DNA from: Bacillus spongiae
GTDB lineage: Bacteria > Bacillota > Bacilli > Bacillales > Bacillaceae_K
Length of the DNA stretch: 38,630 nt
Direction of reading: 5' to 3'
Assembly: GCF_037120725.1 (NCBI RefSeq)
Contig: NZ_JBBAXC010000025.1
Coordinates: 1 to 38,630, forward strand
Shown: positions 6,927 to 16,684 of the stretch, one piece after another
Layout: the number at the start of each line of letters is the position of its first letter
Numbering within the stretch: position 1 is the first letter of the stretch
The notes under the pieces: model-generated
Database searches by the model: none
Seen by the model: the letters and a program-made list of their open reading frames with translations, nothing else
What the model was told of the DNA's origin: nothing
Position numbers and translations under genes: made by a program

Positions 6927-7934
6927 TTACTTCACCACAGAACCCTGTACTGATTTGGCTAATGACACCATTTCATCCTCTGTTAAATCGTTAGAAGCAA
7001 GCATATAATCTACACCATCATACGACCAAAAAATAGAGGTTTCATTTATGGCACCTACGGTAAATCCTAAGTCCACTAATTCTCCACTAACAGATGTTGG
7101 AACAGCTATTTCTGGGATTTCTGTTGTTTTTTCTTGAATTAACGTATAGGATTTCTCACCATCAAAGGTCATGACGACACGTTTTCCGTTCTCAGTCGCA
7201 ACCTCTTTCTCATCAACTAAGTTTGCCCCAGGCATTTCCATTGGGTATAGCACGGTCATTTCTTCTTCAGCTAAATCAGCCATCACTGGGACTTCTAAAT
7301 TGGCCCCAGACATATTTTTATCCATGTCAAACGAATTTGCATCGAACTTCGCCTTTAAATCTACTTTTGAGAATTCAACTGTAACAAGAGCATTTCTATC
7401 CGAGTCCATTACCTTTACGGAAGCAGGTGTTAAATCCTTTTTATTGAAGGATATTTCCTGCACCGGTAGCATTTGATTATTTTTGTACCTAGTCTCTGTT
7501 TCAAACACATAATGATCTTCAGATGCTGTGAATTTTGCTTCTTTATCCTGTAGAATGTCCTTTACTAATGATTCGAACAAATAGGCTTGTGAGCTGTTTT
7601 CTGGCCAATTACTTTGGAACTTAAAGCTTTTATTTAAGGCTGGAGTGAGGACAAATACCCCTTCTTTATTACGTAGTATAATTTGACTTTGGTCCTTCTC
7701 AACATTTTTCAATTGAACTCGATACTGTTTCGGCTTACTATACCAAACCTCTACCTCATATGTTTGAGGCTCCTTTCCTACTTGCAACGTCATTTGGGCA
7801 GATGCTTTATAACCTTCCATGTCGTCAAGCTTCGCGCTTAATTCCTCGGTCACATCCTCTTGTGACTTCGCACCGCAGGCTGCAAGGATCAAAACGGAAA
7901 ATGCAACCATCAGCACGAACCAACCTTTTCTCAT
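6927..7934 (-). CDS. ydcC: Outer-leaflet lipoprotein of the LolA-like/YdcC family
   Basis: 335 residues. The signal peptide ends in lipobox LAAC (Cys20), so the protein is predicted to be lipid-anchored outside the membrane. The middle contains a LolA-like beta fold (about 40-210, with YSKPKQYRVQLKN and NQMLPVQEISFNKKDL stretches). In B. subtilis YdcC is a lipoprotein reported in sporulating cells; its function is uncertain. The ATG follows AAAAAAGGGG. The gene lies between acpS and alr as in B. subtilis, and ends in a strong terminator. Family assignment is good, biochemical role unknown. Confidence 0.85.
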   Translation of the reverse strand: MRKGWFVLMVAFSVLILAACGAKSQEDVTEELSAKLDDMEGYKASAQMTLQVGKEPQTYEVEVWYSKPKQYRVQLKNVEKDQSQIILRNKEGVFVLTPALNKSFKFQSNWPENSSQAYLFESLVKDILQDKEAKFTASEDHYVFETETRYKNNQMLPVQEISFNKKDLTPASVKVMDSDRNALVTVEFSKVDLKAKFDANSFDMDKNMSGANLEVPVMADLAEEEMTVLYPMEMPGANLVDEKEVATENGKRVVMTFDGEKSYTLIQEKTTEIPEIAVPTSVSGELVDLGFTVGAINETSIFWSYDGVDYMLASNDLTEDEMVSLAKSVQGSVVK

Positions 7935-8167
7935 ATTCCCAACCCCTTTTTTGTCATTTACGTTTAAGGAAGAGGAGCAGACAGAAGGATCAAGAGATTT
8001 CCGATACTAAATGTGCAAACGTTCCCTTCTTTAAAGAAGGATGCTTCAGTTCCCGTTATCTGTTAATACTTCCGTCTTGTCTCTCCTATTGCACTATGAA
8101 TATATGAGACAACCTTAGGGTTTATGAGAGATGTATAAAAGTTCTTATATTTTTTCTGTACCTTTTC

Positions 8168-8533
8168 TCATTTCAGACGTTCAATAATGACCTGAGCAGC
8201 AGCCATTTTCTCAGTATGTGTAATAGAAACATGAGCAAAAAAATCGGCTGATTGAGGGACCTCCATAATAGAAGGCTTTCCATTTGTATCTTTTCTTATT
8301 TCAATGTCCTGAAATGATAACTGACTACCAATCCCAGTCCCTTTTGCTTTTGCATAAGCTTCCTTTGCAGCGAATCGTCCCGCTATAAATTCAATGCTCC
8401 TCCTCCCTTCATAACTTGAAAACTCTTTTCTCTCATTTTTTGTTAATACCCTATCAACAAATTTCTGTTTCCTCGTTACTAAATTTTCTATTCGCTCTAA
8501 TTCAATCATATCGAGCCCTATTCCTACTATCAT
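8168..8533 (-). CDS. acpS: Holo-[acyl-carrier-protein] synthase
   Basis: 121 residues from the chosen start. AcpS transfers 4'-phosphopantetheine from CoA to apo-ACP for fatty-acid synthesis. MIVGIGLDMIELERI carries the conserved metal-binding Asp (D8), and FAAKEAYAKAKGTGIG carries the ExxxK motif. The frame is open 34 codons further up, but the ATG at 8531-8533 is preceded by GGAGGAAC and matches the family N-terminus. It is divergent from the rhomboid gene with 74 bp between starts. Confidence 0.96.
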   Translation of the reverse strand: MIVGIGLDMIELERIENLVTRKQKFVDRVLTKNERKEFSSYEGRRSIEFIAGRFAAKEAYAKAKGTGIGSQLSFQDIEIRKDTNGKPSIMEVPQSADFFAHVSITHTEKMAAAQVIIERLK

Positions 8534-8607
8534 CTCTGTTCCTCCTTCTATATTTATGATATGGTACATACAATAACTAATGGAATTTAATCGATGAGGT
8601 GAAATAT

Positions 8608-9195
8608 ATGTTTGTTCGAACAGAAAGCTTTTCACAATATATACGTAGCTATCCTATCATATCTATACTTGTAGCTATTCACATCGCGTTATATGTATTA
8701 ACACTCATTCCGTTCCTCCCTAATTACTGGGTATTCGAGCAGTTAGCAGGAGTTAATATTTATATTACCCAAGGTGAATGGTGGCGACTCATAACCCCTA
8801 TTTTTGTTCATTTAGGGTTCGCTCACTTAGCATTTAATTCTATTTCCCTTATTATTTTTGCTCCACCGTTAGAGGAGTTTTTTGGGAAATGGAAATTCAG
8901 CTTTTTATATATAATGGCTGGCATTGTCGGAAATGTAGCTACCTATATTTTTGAACCACCCACCTATATTCACGTAGGAGCTAGCGGCAGTATATTCGGC
9001 CTCTTCGGAGCGTACTTGGCCTTTATTTTCATACAAAAAAACGCCGTAACACAAGAAATGAAACAAGTAATTTTACCAATTGTTTTGATTGGATTAGTCT
9101 TATCTGTTTTTCAACCTAATATTAACTTAATCGCTCATTTCTTTGGCCTTCTAGGTGGTTTTGGCTTCGGATATCTTTTATTTATACGACGATAA
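8608..9195 (+). CDS. ydcA: Rhomboid-family intramembrane serine protease
   Basis: 195 residues, six predicted membrane helices. The catalytic serine is in GASGSIFGLF (about residue 130) and the partner histidine in LIAHFFGLLGG (about 180). WWRLITPIFVHLGFAHLAFN (about 52-71) is the typical first-loop rhomboid signature. A GTG three codons upstream overlaps the GAGGTGA ribosome site, so the ATG at 8608 is preferred. Substrates are unknown. It diverges from acpS and converges on ydbT, as in B. subtilis. Confidence 0.93.
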   Translation: MFVRTESFSQYIRSYPIISILVAIHIALYVLTLIPFLPNYWVFEQLAGVNIYITQGEWWRLITPIFVHLGFAHLAFNSISLIIFAPPLEEFFGKWKFSFLYIMAGIVGNVATYIFEPPTYIHVGASGSIFGLFGAYLAFIFIQKNAVTQEMKQVILPIVLIGLVLSVFQPNINLIAHFFGLLGGFGFGYLLFIRR

Positions 9196-9230
9196 ACAAT
9201 CTATACAGTCTAATGATTCCTAACTTCAAT

Positions 9231-9259
9231 AAAACCTTGCTGAAAACCAGCAAGGTTTT
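9231..9259. terminator. Bidirectional terminator, ydcA / ydbT
   Basis: AAAACCTTGCT and AGCAAGGTTTT form a perfect 11-bp stem with a 7-nt loop and T-runs on both strands, between the convergent genes. Confidence 0.9.
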
Positions 9260-9261
9260 AT

Positions 9262-10704
9262 TTAATTATACTCCCTTTCAGGTTTAACCCATTTTTTTAT
9301 CATTTCTCCGTCTTGTTCATTCATATAAAAAGCTTTCCCAACCTTTGGACCGGCCCCTGACTTGATCGTCAAAGCAAAAGAAACAAGGTGATTCCTTCGT
9401 TGAAACCATGATTGCGTTTGATCAAAACTTTGAATTCGGTTCTTTAAAACAATCATTGTGTGCTTAGACATTTTCCGGTATTGTAAGGTGAATTGATTGT
9501 TATCGATATGCCATCCCGCTGAACGATATTTTAAGTACCCCCAAATAGCACTTAAAAGGAAAAGAACAAACGAGAAAAACCCAAGTGGAAAGAAAACAAT
9601 TGAGAGTACAAGCACTGGGATTACTACTATAAAAGACTCCCTCACCATATACCGGCGTATCGACCTTTTCGGGGCACGATGCAGGGAAGCATCCAATTTA
9701 TATGAAGGAATCAGCTCTTTTAAAAGGCCTGCTATTTTGTTTTTTCTTATAAAAGGAAATAGTTTAATGTTAATACTTTCTTGGTCTAAAGCAGACCCAC
9801 CTGCACTATGCAAATGTAATGCGGCAAAACCTAGCCATTGACGAATCGGATTCTCGATTACCTGTATACCTTGAATTCGGTTTAAAGGGATTGTCAATGT
9901 TTTCTTTTCCAGTATGCCTCTTGAGATTAAAATCTCATCCCCTGACTTTACAACAGTGAAATGTCCATAAACAAGAAACGTTCCGATTACTGATAAGGAC
10001 CAAGTAACGAGTAGAACAAAAATCACTACAAATAAAATAAACACAACACCACTTCGAACAATGCCTTCTACTTGTTCATATATGGCTTCATATGGAATAA
10101 ATTCAGTAAACTGAGTAAAAATCCCCGAAAAAATCCCCAAAACAAACAGACCGCCACTTGATGTAAGAGCCATGAGAAAAAGATCTCGAAAAGTCATCTT
10201 ATAAACGAAAGATTGGATAGAGGCATCGTCTACATCTATGTTTTTTCCTCTTTTCGCATCCCTAATAATTAGCTGAAGCTCCTCTGCATCTTTTGTAGAA
10301 ATGGCGCTTAACACAGCTTCAGCCTCCAAATCGGATCCCCCGGCCGTTTCGACTTTTACTTTTACTAACCCAAGCGGCCTTTGTAAAATTCCTTCCGAAA
10401 AATTCAAGCTTTGTATTCTTTCAAACGGTATATATCGCTTCTTTTTTACAAATAAACCCGATTCTATTCGAAGTTCTCCTTCTTCTATTCGATACGTAAA
10501 ACGGAACCATTTCAATACACCTGCAATGAGCAAAGCAAATAATATCGCCCCGATAAAAATAAGCGGAATGAAATCCCAAAAGGAATTTTCATTTCCCCCA
10601 TTAATAAAGAGAGCAAATACTAACGGAAGAATAAATCCCTTTAATTGTTGTGTGAAATTAGATACAGCCGCCATTGGATGTAGACGCTTTGGCTCAGATA
10701 TCAT
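9262..10704 (-). CDS. ydbT: Membrane protein with bacterial PH-like (bPH2) domains, YdbT
   Basis: 480 residues with several hydrophobic segments (about 25-65, 170-245, 350-395). Three YdbS/YdbT-type bPH2 repeats are visible, each with a pattern such as KKKRYIPFERIQSLNF (near 86), KKTLTIPLNRIQGIQV (near 266) and MIVLKNRIQSFDQTQ (near 415). In B. subtilis YdbS-YdbT influence resistance to certain bacteriocins of B. amyloliquefaciens; the mechanism is unclear. It overlaps ydbS by 11 bp and is surely co-transcribed and translationally coupled with it. Confidence 0.9.
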   Translation of the reverse strand: MISEPKRLHPMAAVSNFTQQLKGFILPLVFALFINGGNENSFWDFIPLIFIGAILFALLIAGVLKWFRFTYRIEEGELRIESGLFVKKKRYIPFERIQSLNFSEGILQRPLGLVKVKVETAGGSDLEAEAVLSAISTKDAEELQLIIRDAKRGKNIDVDDASIQSFVYKMTFRDLFLMALTSSGGLFVLGIFSGIFTQFTEFIPYEAIYEQVEGIVRSGVVFILFVVIFVLLVTWSLSVIGTFLVYGHFTVVKSGDEILISRGILEKKTLTIPLNRIQGIQVIENPIRQWLGFAALHLHSAGGSALDQESINIKLFPFIRKNKIAGLLKELIPSYKLDASLHRAPKRSIRRYMVRESFIVVIPVLVLSIVFFPLGFFSFVLFLLSAIWGYLKYRSAGWHIDNNQFTLQYRKMSKHTMIVLKNRIQSFDQTQSWFQRRNHLVSFALTIKSGAGPKVGKAFYMNEQDGEMIKKWVKPEREYN

Positions 10705-11176
10705 CTTCGGCTACTCTCGCTAACATTGAAATGGAATGACGCAACTGATCTGCTTCAAGCATTTCTAAAGCTGGGATTTCATGTAGTGTAGCTGCTGTGG
10801 ATATTGTAATTGTCGCAAGGTCATATTTTTTTAAGATTGGCCCTTGAACAGTATCTACATGTTGCACACGAATCATCGGAATTAGCGTTCTTTTGATTAT
10901 AAAAACTCCCTGCTTTAGTTCTATCTCTTGCTCTCTCACTTCATAACGCCAACGTTCCAAACGGATTTTAGGGATTAGATATATAAAAACTACGGCATAT
11001 CCCAATACCGCTATGACAGCTATTAGAACTAACCACATTGACCAATCTAAGAACAAGGTAACAGCTGAAAACACCACCGCTCCAGCAGCTACTGCTAAGG
11101 AATGGAATAAACCATAAAACCGCCAAACAGTGAGCGCTTTCATAGAAATTCTTTTATTAGGCTCTTGAATCTCCAT
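10694..11176 (-). CDS. ydbS: Membrane protein with one bPH2 domain, YdbS
   Basis: 160 residues. Two membrane helices (about 25-80) precede one bPH2 repeat (KRTLIPMIRVQHVDTVQGPI near 105-124). Two ATG codons are adjacent; the second has the better distance from GGGGAG and is used here. The 11-bp overlap with ydbT supports a two-subunit membrane complex, as proposed for the B. subtilis pair. In B. subtilis ydbS directly follows cshA; here uvsE intervenes. Confidence 0.9.
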   Translation of the reverse strand: MEIQEPNKRISMKALTVWRFYGLFHSLAVAAGAVVFSAVTLFLDWSMWLVLIAVIAVLGYAVVFIYLIPKIRLERWRYEVREQEIELKQGVFIIKRTLIPMIRVQHVDTVQGPILKKYDLATITISTAATLHEIPALEMLEADQLRHSISMLARVAEDDI

Positions 11177-11406
11177 CATCTCTCCCCTACTTTCTTCTTC
11201 ACTAAAAGAAAAACGTGATTTTTAAGCACATTCACCCCAAACTCTCTTTTCCCCTATTCACCTTCCGAGTAGAAGCATTTACCTAAAAATGTTTGCATCA
11301 TCGCTTTCTCTAATTATTATTACGTTTCAATGAATAAGAAGTTTCTTTACTATTATAATCTCTCTTTAATTATAATGGAAAACCCTTCTAATACTTATTT
11401 CATTCT

Positions 11407-12372
11407 TTAATGATTTATTATAAAGGTGGAAGCATTCAACCACTTTAATGCAGCGTTTTCTTTTAAATCCTTTACTAATTTAAATAATGCATCATCCTTT
11501 TTCTTTGCTTCAATCATACAATCTATTCTCTCTACACTCCCATTAACTTTTTGCAAAAAAGTTAATAGAGTATCCGCTTCAATATAGTCAGCATGAGCTC
11601 GAAACTTACTCGGTGATCGAGGAGAAGAAATGTGCATTTTTAGTGGGACAGGAGATTGGGACCAAGAAGCAACCACTCGATCCCAATGATCCTCCCAGAG
11701 GTCATCGTGATGAGCTAAATAATGATGATAATCAAACACATGAGGAATACCAAGCTTTTCACATAAATAAAGTACATCCGTCATAGAAAAGGTGGTATCA
11801 TCATTTTCAAGAATAATCATTTTCTGTAACGACTGGGGGATAACTCCCCAATTGTGGATAAACTGTTCAAGCGCTTTTTCTTTGTCACCATACGCACCTC
11901 CAACATGAAGTACACACCGATGGGTTGGATCAATTCTCATTGCCTTTAATAGTTGTTCGTGGAGCTTTAATTGAAGTAAACTATTTTTTAAAACCTCTTC
12001 CCTTATAGCATTTAGAACAACAAAATGGTCTGGGTGAAAGTCGACTCTCATGGGATGAAGCGCTAGAAACTCCGCAATTTCCGCAAACGGTTTTTTTAGC
12101 GCACTCATATACCTCCACCCTTCTAGATTAGGGTGAAGAGCTAGTGGAATTAATTTTGAACTAAATCGAAAAAATTCAATTTCATTTTCAACATTATATT
12201 TTAACAAGCGCAAACAGTTTTCTAAATTCGATATTGCAATACGTTCAAGCTTTTGAATTGCAGCTCCTCGATCTTTAATTGAAGAAAATTGTTTATATGT
12301 CATCGTTTGGGAAGGTGATGCATTTTTTAAATGAACACTCATTGCTACGTAACCTAGTCTAACAATAGTCAT
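11407..12372 (-). CDS. uvsE: UV damage endonuclease UvsE
   Basis: 321 residues, the size of B. subtilis UvsE. The protein begins MTIVRLGYVAMSVHL, typical of this TIM-barrel enzyme that nicks DNA 5' of pyrimidine dimers and other lesions. Candidate metal-ligand regions: HPMRVDFHPDH (about 105-115), CVLHVGGAYGDKE (about 153), MIILENDDTTFS (about 185) and VFDYHHYLAHHDD (about 211). The frame is open 38 codons further up, but the ATG at 12370-12372 has an AAAGGGGG ribosome site. In B. subtilis uvsE is elsewhere on the chromosome, so its place inside cshA-ydbS is a rearrangement or gain. Confidence 0.95.
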   Translation of the reverse strand: MTIVRLGYVAMSVHLKNASPSQTMTYKQFSSIKDRGAAIQKLERIAISNLENCLRLLKYNVENEIEFFRFSSKLIPLALHPNLEGWRYMSALKKPFAEIAEFLALHPMRVDFHPDHFVVLNAIREEVLKNSLLQLKLHEQLLKAMRIDPTHRCVLHVGGAYGDKEKALEQFIHNWGVIPQSLQKMIILENDDTTFSMTDVLYLCEKLGIPHVFDYHHYLAHHDDLWEDHWDRVVASWSQSPVPLKMHISSPRSPSKFRAHADYIEADTLLTFLQKVNGSVERIDCMIEAKKKDDALFKLVKDLKENAALKWLNASTFIINH

Positions 12373-12498
12373 GAAATTTCCCCCTTTTTCCTTAGTATAT
12401 CCACCGAAGGCATGCTTCATTGAGAATGGTTTTATGTAAAGAAGAAAATCACCCAACTCAATAAGGTTGAATATACATATAAGCACGACAAACGAACA

Positions 12499-12529
12499 AA
12501 AAAGCTGTTGACATAGTCAACAGCTTTTT
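12499..12529 (-). terminator. Terminator of cshA
   Basis: A perfect 14-bp stem (AAAAAGCTGTTGAC with GTCAACAGCTTTTT, 3-nt loop) lies 7 bp after the cshA stop and isolates it from uvsE. Confidence 0.93.
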
Positions 12530-12535
12530 CTAAGC

Positions 12536-13996
12536 TTAGTCTCTCTCTCTTCTTCGACGACGATTTGAATTATCACGATCTCTATGATTATTTGAATGAC
12601 GTCCACGACGAGAGCCATCTCGACCGCCTTTACCTTTTCTATTTCCACCACGTTTATCGTTATGGTCACGTCTTGATGGCAGAGGACGTTCTTCGGTAAT
12701 TTTAACCGGTGTTGTATCAGGCTCTTTTGTTAACATCTTTAATAATACTGCTCCAATTTGCTCTGGAGTATATTCAGACAATAGTTCATTTGTTAAGGAT
12801 GCATATTCTTGCAAATTATTGTTCTTAATTGTTTCAGCAATACGATCCAGCGCTAAGCGTTGTTGACCTTCTAACGCTTCGTCTAATGTTGGTGGACGCA
12901 TCGGAGTCATTCGCTTTTTCGTTGTTTGTTCAACGATACGTAAATAACCCATCTCTCGTGGCGTTACGAACGTCATGGCCATTCCTTCTTTACCCGCACG
13001 TCCAGTACGACCAATACGGTGAACATAGCTTTCCGGATCTTGAGGAATATCATAGTTGTAAACATGTGTAACACCTGAAATATCCAACCCACGTGCAGCC
13101 ACATCCGTTGCAACTAATACATCTACACGACCTTCTTTAAATTGGCGTAGAACAGACATACGCTTCGCTTGACTAAGGTCTCCGTGAATTCCTTCAGCAG
13201 AATATCCACGCATTGATAATGCCTTAGCCACTTCATCTACACGACGCTTCGTACGACCAAATACAATAGCAAGCTCTGGCGATTGGACGTCAATTAAGCG
13301 GGAAAGAACTTCAAACTTTTCTCTCTCTTGAGCTTTAACGAAATACTGCTCAATATGAGGAACTGTCATTTCTTTTGACTTAACTTTAACCGTTTCAGGG
13401 TTGCTCATAAAGTTTTCCGCTATTTTGCGAATTGGACCAGGCATTGTCGCTGAGAATAATAGCGTTTGACGTTCTTCTGGGACATTTTTCAAGATTGATT
13501 CAATATCTTCAATGAATCCCATGTTTAGCATTTCATCTGCTTCATCTAAAATAAGCGTTTGAACAGAATTTAAGCGAAGAGTTCGACGGTTAATGTGATC
13601 GAGTAATCGACCTGGCGTACCCACAATAATATGTGGTCTCTTTTTCATTGAACGAATTTGACGTTGGATGTCTTGACCGCCGTATACCGCTAAGACACGT
13701 ACACGTTTATCTTGACCAATTTTATAAAGCTCCTCCGAAACTTGGATCGCTAATTCACGTGTCGGTGCAATAATAAGACCTTGTACACTCGCATCTTTTT
13801 CGTTAATCTTTTCTATCAATGGAATTCCAAATGCAGCTGTTTTTCCCGTACCTGTCTGCGCTTGACCAATGATATCCTTACCTTCCAAACTTAATGGAAT
13901 CGTTCCTGCCTGAATTGGGGTTGCTTCTTCAAAACCCATTTTCTCTACTGATTTAAGCGTTAATGGGCTTAATTGTAAATCTGAAAACTTTGTCAA
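12536..13996 (-). CDS. cshA: DEAD-box ATP-dependent RNA helicase CshA
   Basis: 486 residues. Helicase motifs in order: the Q motif region ([15 protein letters not shown]), AQTGTGKT (motif I), PTRELAIQ (Ia), DEAD (II, near 149), SAT (III), and [10 protein letters not shown] (VI, about 330). A basic, glycine/arginine-rich tail from about 430 to the end suits RNA binding. CshA is a cold-shock and RNA-degradosome helicase in B. subtilis. The start is TTG, not ATG: AAAGGAG sits 8-11 nt upstream, and an ATG nearer the site is in another frame and stops after three codons. A 168-nt leader up to the esterase terminator is available for cold-shock type control. Confidence 0.96.
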   Translation of the reverse strand: MTKFSDLQLSPLTLKSVEKMGFEEATPIQAGTIPLSLEGKDIIGQAQTGTGKTAAFGIPLIEKINEKDASVQGLIIAPTRELAIQVSEELYKIGQDKRVRVLAVYGGQDIQRQIRSMKKRPHIIVGTPGRLLDHINRRTLRLNSVQTLILDEADEMLNMGFIEDIESILKNVPEERQTLLFSATMPGPIRKIAENFMSNPETVKVKSKEMTVPHIEQYFVKAQEREKFEVLSRLIDVQSPELAIVFGRTKRRVDEVAKALSMRGYSAEGIHGDLSQAKRMSVLRQFKEGRVDVLVATDVAARGLDISGVTHVYNYDIPQDPESYVHRIGRTGRAGKEGMAMTFVTPREMGYLRIVEQTTKKRMTPMRPPTLDEALEGQQRLALDRIAETIKNNNLQEYASLTNELLSEYTPEQIGAVLLKMLTKEPDTTPVKITEERPLPSRRDHNDKRGGNRKGKGGRDGSRRGRHSNNHRDRDNSNRRRRRERD

Positions 13997-14152
13997 TTTC
14001 TCATTCTCCTTTTAATAAACATTCAAATCTATATGTTATCTCGACATAGTCTACATTTTTAAAAATAGGGAGAACCCGGCGTTGTCGAGCCAATACCTAA
14101 TTATTATTTAAAAACCGCGTTTTCCTTATACGCATAAGGGATTTATTTATCC

Positions 14153-14182
14153 ACAAAAAAATATACTCTTCCGAAGAAGAGT
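14153..14182 (-). terminator. Terminator of the ddl-murF-esterase run (UUCG loop)
   Basis: On the minus strand ACTCTTC-TTCG-GAAGAGT is followed by ATATTTTTTT. The stem is perfect with a stable UUCG tetraloop. It lies about 80 bp after the esterase stop. Confidence 0.88.
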
Positions 14183-14264
14183 CTGCTCTAAAAAAATGCG
14201 AACGATGTTAAGATAATGTTACCACTAATGAAAGTGGATTTCAATCTTGAGGAATAATTCCCAA

Positions 14265-14951
14265 TTATTCTTTCAAGAAAGACCATACCCGCTGGAATAA
14301 TTCCTCAACACCTTTGCTGTGACAAATGACATGCTTTGCCTCTTGTAAAAAGAAGAGCTCTTTTCGATTCGAACCGATTTCCCGATATAAATAATTGGCA
14401 CTTTTAGGAGGAACAACTCCATCTAAATTTCCTTGCGCAATAAACGTAGGAACGCTCACTTGATTCAACAGGGGACGCACCTTCAACACAACTTTACGAA
14501 ATTCAACGGTAGCCGATAAAGGTGTATACTTTATCTTTTTCCTTAATCGCTTAAATAATTCATTCCCTTGAAGATTTCCTGACCATCCATCCTTAATCAT
14601 TTCTTTTATATCCGAAAGGAAGTGCTTAGGACTAACATAAAATGCGGCTGCACTTAATAGAACTAGCTTTTTAACCGGGTAATGAACGGCTAAGTAACTC
14701 GCAATCATTCCTCCCATTGAAAATCCAATCACATAAACCTCTTCATTCTCCTTTAAAAGGGTAACGAGTGCTTGTTCTGCATGGCTAATCCACTCTTCTG
14801 CTTTTACACCGTTTAGCTTTAATATTTCACCATGACCAGGTAAAGTAATGTCCTCAATCTTCCAATCTGACTGCTTCTTTAAGTACGTTGCTAATGGCTC
14901 TATTTCATATGGACTTCCTGTAAATCCATGAATTAATAAACAGCATTTCAT
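14265..14951 (-). CDS. Alpha/beta-hydrolase, carboxylesterase / monoacylglycerol-lipase type
   Basis: 228 residues. The alpha/beta-hydrolase core carries the oxyanion-hole motif LIHGFTGSPYE (about 6-16), the nucleophile elbow GFSMGG (Ser near 86), a likely acid at NLDGVVP (near 180) and a likely catalytic His in AKHVICH (near 210). It resembles the Est30/YvaK carboxylesterases of Bacillus and Geobacillus; the natural substrate is unknown. The frame is open 43 codons upstream, but the ATG at 14949-14951 has GGGTGAT in front and fits the family start. It follows murF on the same strand with 157 bp between. Confidence 0.88.
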   Translation of the reverse strand: MKCCLLIHGFTGSPYEIEPLATYLKKQSDWKIEDITLPGHGEILKLNGVKAEEWISHAEQALVTLLKENEEVYVIGFSMGGMIASYLAVHYPVKKLVLLSAAAFYVSPKHFLSDIKEMIKDGWSGNLQGNELFKRLRKKIKYTPLSATVEFRKVVLKVRPLLNQVSVPTFIAQGNLDGVVPPKSANYLYREIGSNRKELFFLQEAKHVICHSKGVEELFQRVWSFLKE

Positions 14952-15108
14952 GTTATCACCCGCAAAATGTTTACACTCTATTCTTTCACTTTTCGGATAA
15001 AATAACAGACAAATTCCCAATTTCCAACGATAACTAGGAAATTGGGAAACCTTATTAATATTATTGGTCATTTGATCCAAATAATTTACTAAAGCGAAGA
15101 CCTATCCT

Positions 15109-16476
15109 TTACATTAGCTTTTCTACCACTTCTTCTAATTTCATGCCACGGGAAGCTTTGAAAAGAACGACATCACCGAACTGTATTGTTTCCTTCATTC
15201 GTTGAACAAGCTCCTCTTTATTTTGGAACGAAAATACCTTTCCGTGTCCCCTCATATTAGCAGCTTCAGCAAGTTTTTCAGCTAAAGGTCCATATGTCAT
15301 GACATAATCGATTTCTTCAAGCGGAATATAGTTTCCTATTTCTGTATGAAAGGCTTCTTCTTCAGTCCCTAGCTCCAGCATATCTCCTAATACAAGAACT
15401 TTTTGATGATACCCTTTCAAGGAAGCAAGAAGATCAATCGCGGCACGCGTGGAAGTTGGACTCGCATTATAAGCGTCATTAATAATCGTCTCACCTTTCG
15501 CACCTTTTACCGTTTCTAACCTCATCCCTGTTAAACGAACATTGTCCAAGGCTTGCTGAGCCTGTTCTAAATGAACATCCAATTCTTTCGCTACTAACAT
15601 TGCAGCCATCGTATTAAGCACATTGTGTTCTCCTAATATTGGTAAGAAAAAAGACTGGTTTTTCGTAATATTGGTTGAAAAAAACGTCCCTTTTTGATTA
15701 GCTTCTAAGCTTGTTGGGAAGATAGTATTCCCTTTTTCTTTTCCAAACGTCTCAGCTCTAATGGATAATGAACGTATTCTCTCCACTAATAAAGGCTCTT
15801 CTCCAAAATATACAAGTAACCCTGATTCTGTTAACCCTTCAATAATTTCAAGTTTTGCCTGTGCAATCCCTTCTCTTGACCCTAAATCTTGTAAGTGAGA
15901 TTCTCCAATATTCGTAATGACAACGACTTCTGGTGATGCGATATGAGTAAGCTCCGCAATCTCGCCTTTTCCACTCATACCCATTTCAAGGACCATAACC
16001 TCCGTGTTTTCCTCCATTCCTAAAATGGTTAATGGAAGTCCAATGTGACTATTATAATTGCCTTCCGTTTTTTGAACCTTGTATTGCAAAGAAAGCAGGC
16101 TAGCCGCAATATCCTTTGTTGTCGTTTTACCGTTACTTCCCGTAATCCCCACTACTTTCGCATTCAATTGTTGACGGTACGAACGTGCAAGGTCCTGTAA
16201 TGCTTGTAAACTATTATCTACAACAATTATAGGTAAATTGGCTGGAGGCTCTCCTGCTGATTTTTCCCATAATGCCGCGCTGGCTCCATCCTCAATAGCT
16301 TGATGAACAAATTCATGACCGTCCATACGCTCGCCTTTAAAAGGAATAAACAAATTCCCTTTTTCAATCCGCCGAGAATCAATACATACACCCTCAATTT
16401 CTAAAGAGCTGAACGTAGATAAATCATTTTGAACTGTAATCATATTCTCTATTTGTTTTAGCGTACGTTTAATCAT
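15109..16476 (-). CDS. murF: UDP-MurNAc-tripeptide--D-alanyl-D-alanine ligase
   Basis: 455 residues. MurF adds D-Ala-D-Ala to the UDP-MurNAc tripeptide using ATP, in the cytoplasm. The N-terminal substrate domain includes GVCIDSRRIEKGNLFIPFKG; the central ATPase P-loop is GITGSNGKTTTKD (about 110-122); the C-terminal ligase domain includes NDAYNASPTS. The ATG at 16474-16476 has AAGGAGAT about 10 nt upstream; an upstream ATG adds 14 residues not expected in the family. It lies downstream of ddl, whose product is its substrate. Confidence 0.96.
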   Translation of the reverse strand: MIKRTLKQIENMITVQNDLSTFSSLEIEGVCIDSRRIEKGNLFIPFKGERMDGHEFVHQAIEDGASAALWEKSAGEPPANLPIIVVDNSLQALQDLARSYRQQLNAKVVGITGSNGKTTTKDIAASLLSLQYKVQKTEGNYNSHIGLPLTILGMEENTEVMVLEMGMSGKGEIAELTHIASPEVVVITNIGESHLQDLGSREGIAQAKLEIIEGLTESGLLVYFGEEPLLVERIRSLSIRAETFGKEKGNTIFPTSLEANQKGTFFSTNITKNQSFFLPILGEHNVLNTMAAMLVAKELDVHLEQAQQALDNVRLTGMRLETVKGAKGETIINDAYNASPTSTRAAIDLLASLKGYHQKVLVLGDMLELGTEEEAFHTEIGNYIPLEEIDYVMTYGPLAEKLAEAANMRGHGKVFSFQNKEELVQRMKETIQFGDVVLFKASRGMKLEEVVEKLM

Positions 16477-16684
16477 GCTTTCTATATCTCCTTTTCTGAA
16501 AGGTAGGAATAGTACCATCCAGGTACATCACGTATTCATTACGGCTTGTATAGTCTAAAAGCAGGGAGTATAAACAGTTTGAATCCCGGTCCATTCATTC
16601 AAATAGAACGACATACTAAACTCACTTAAACTACCTTCCTGTCCTTTCTTAACTAGGAAAGGAATCCTTCCTAATCCTGTTTAC

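Noticed and set aside
16519-16684. GGAAGG/CCTTCC repeats between ddl and murF as a terminator
   Set aside because: The pairing is short and imperfect and no T-run follows, so it is more likely spacer sequence within the ddl-murF transcript.
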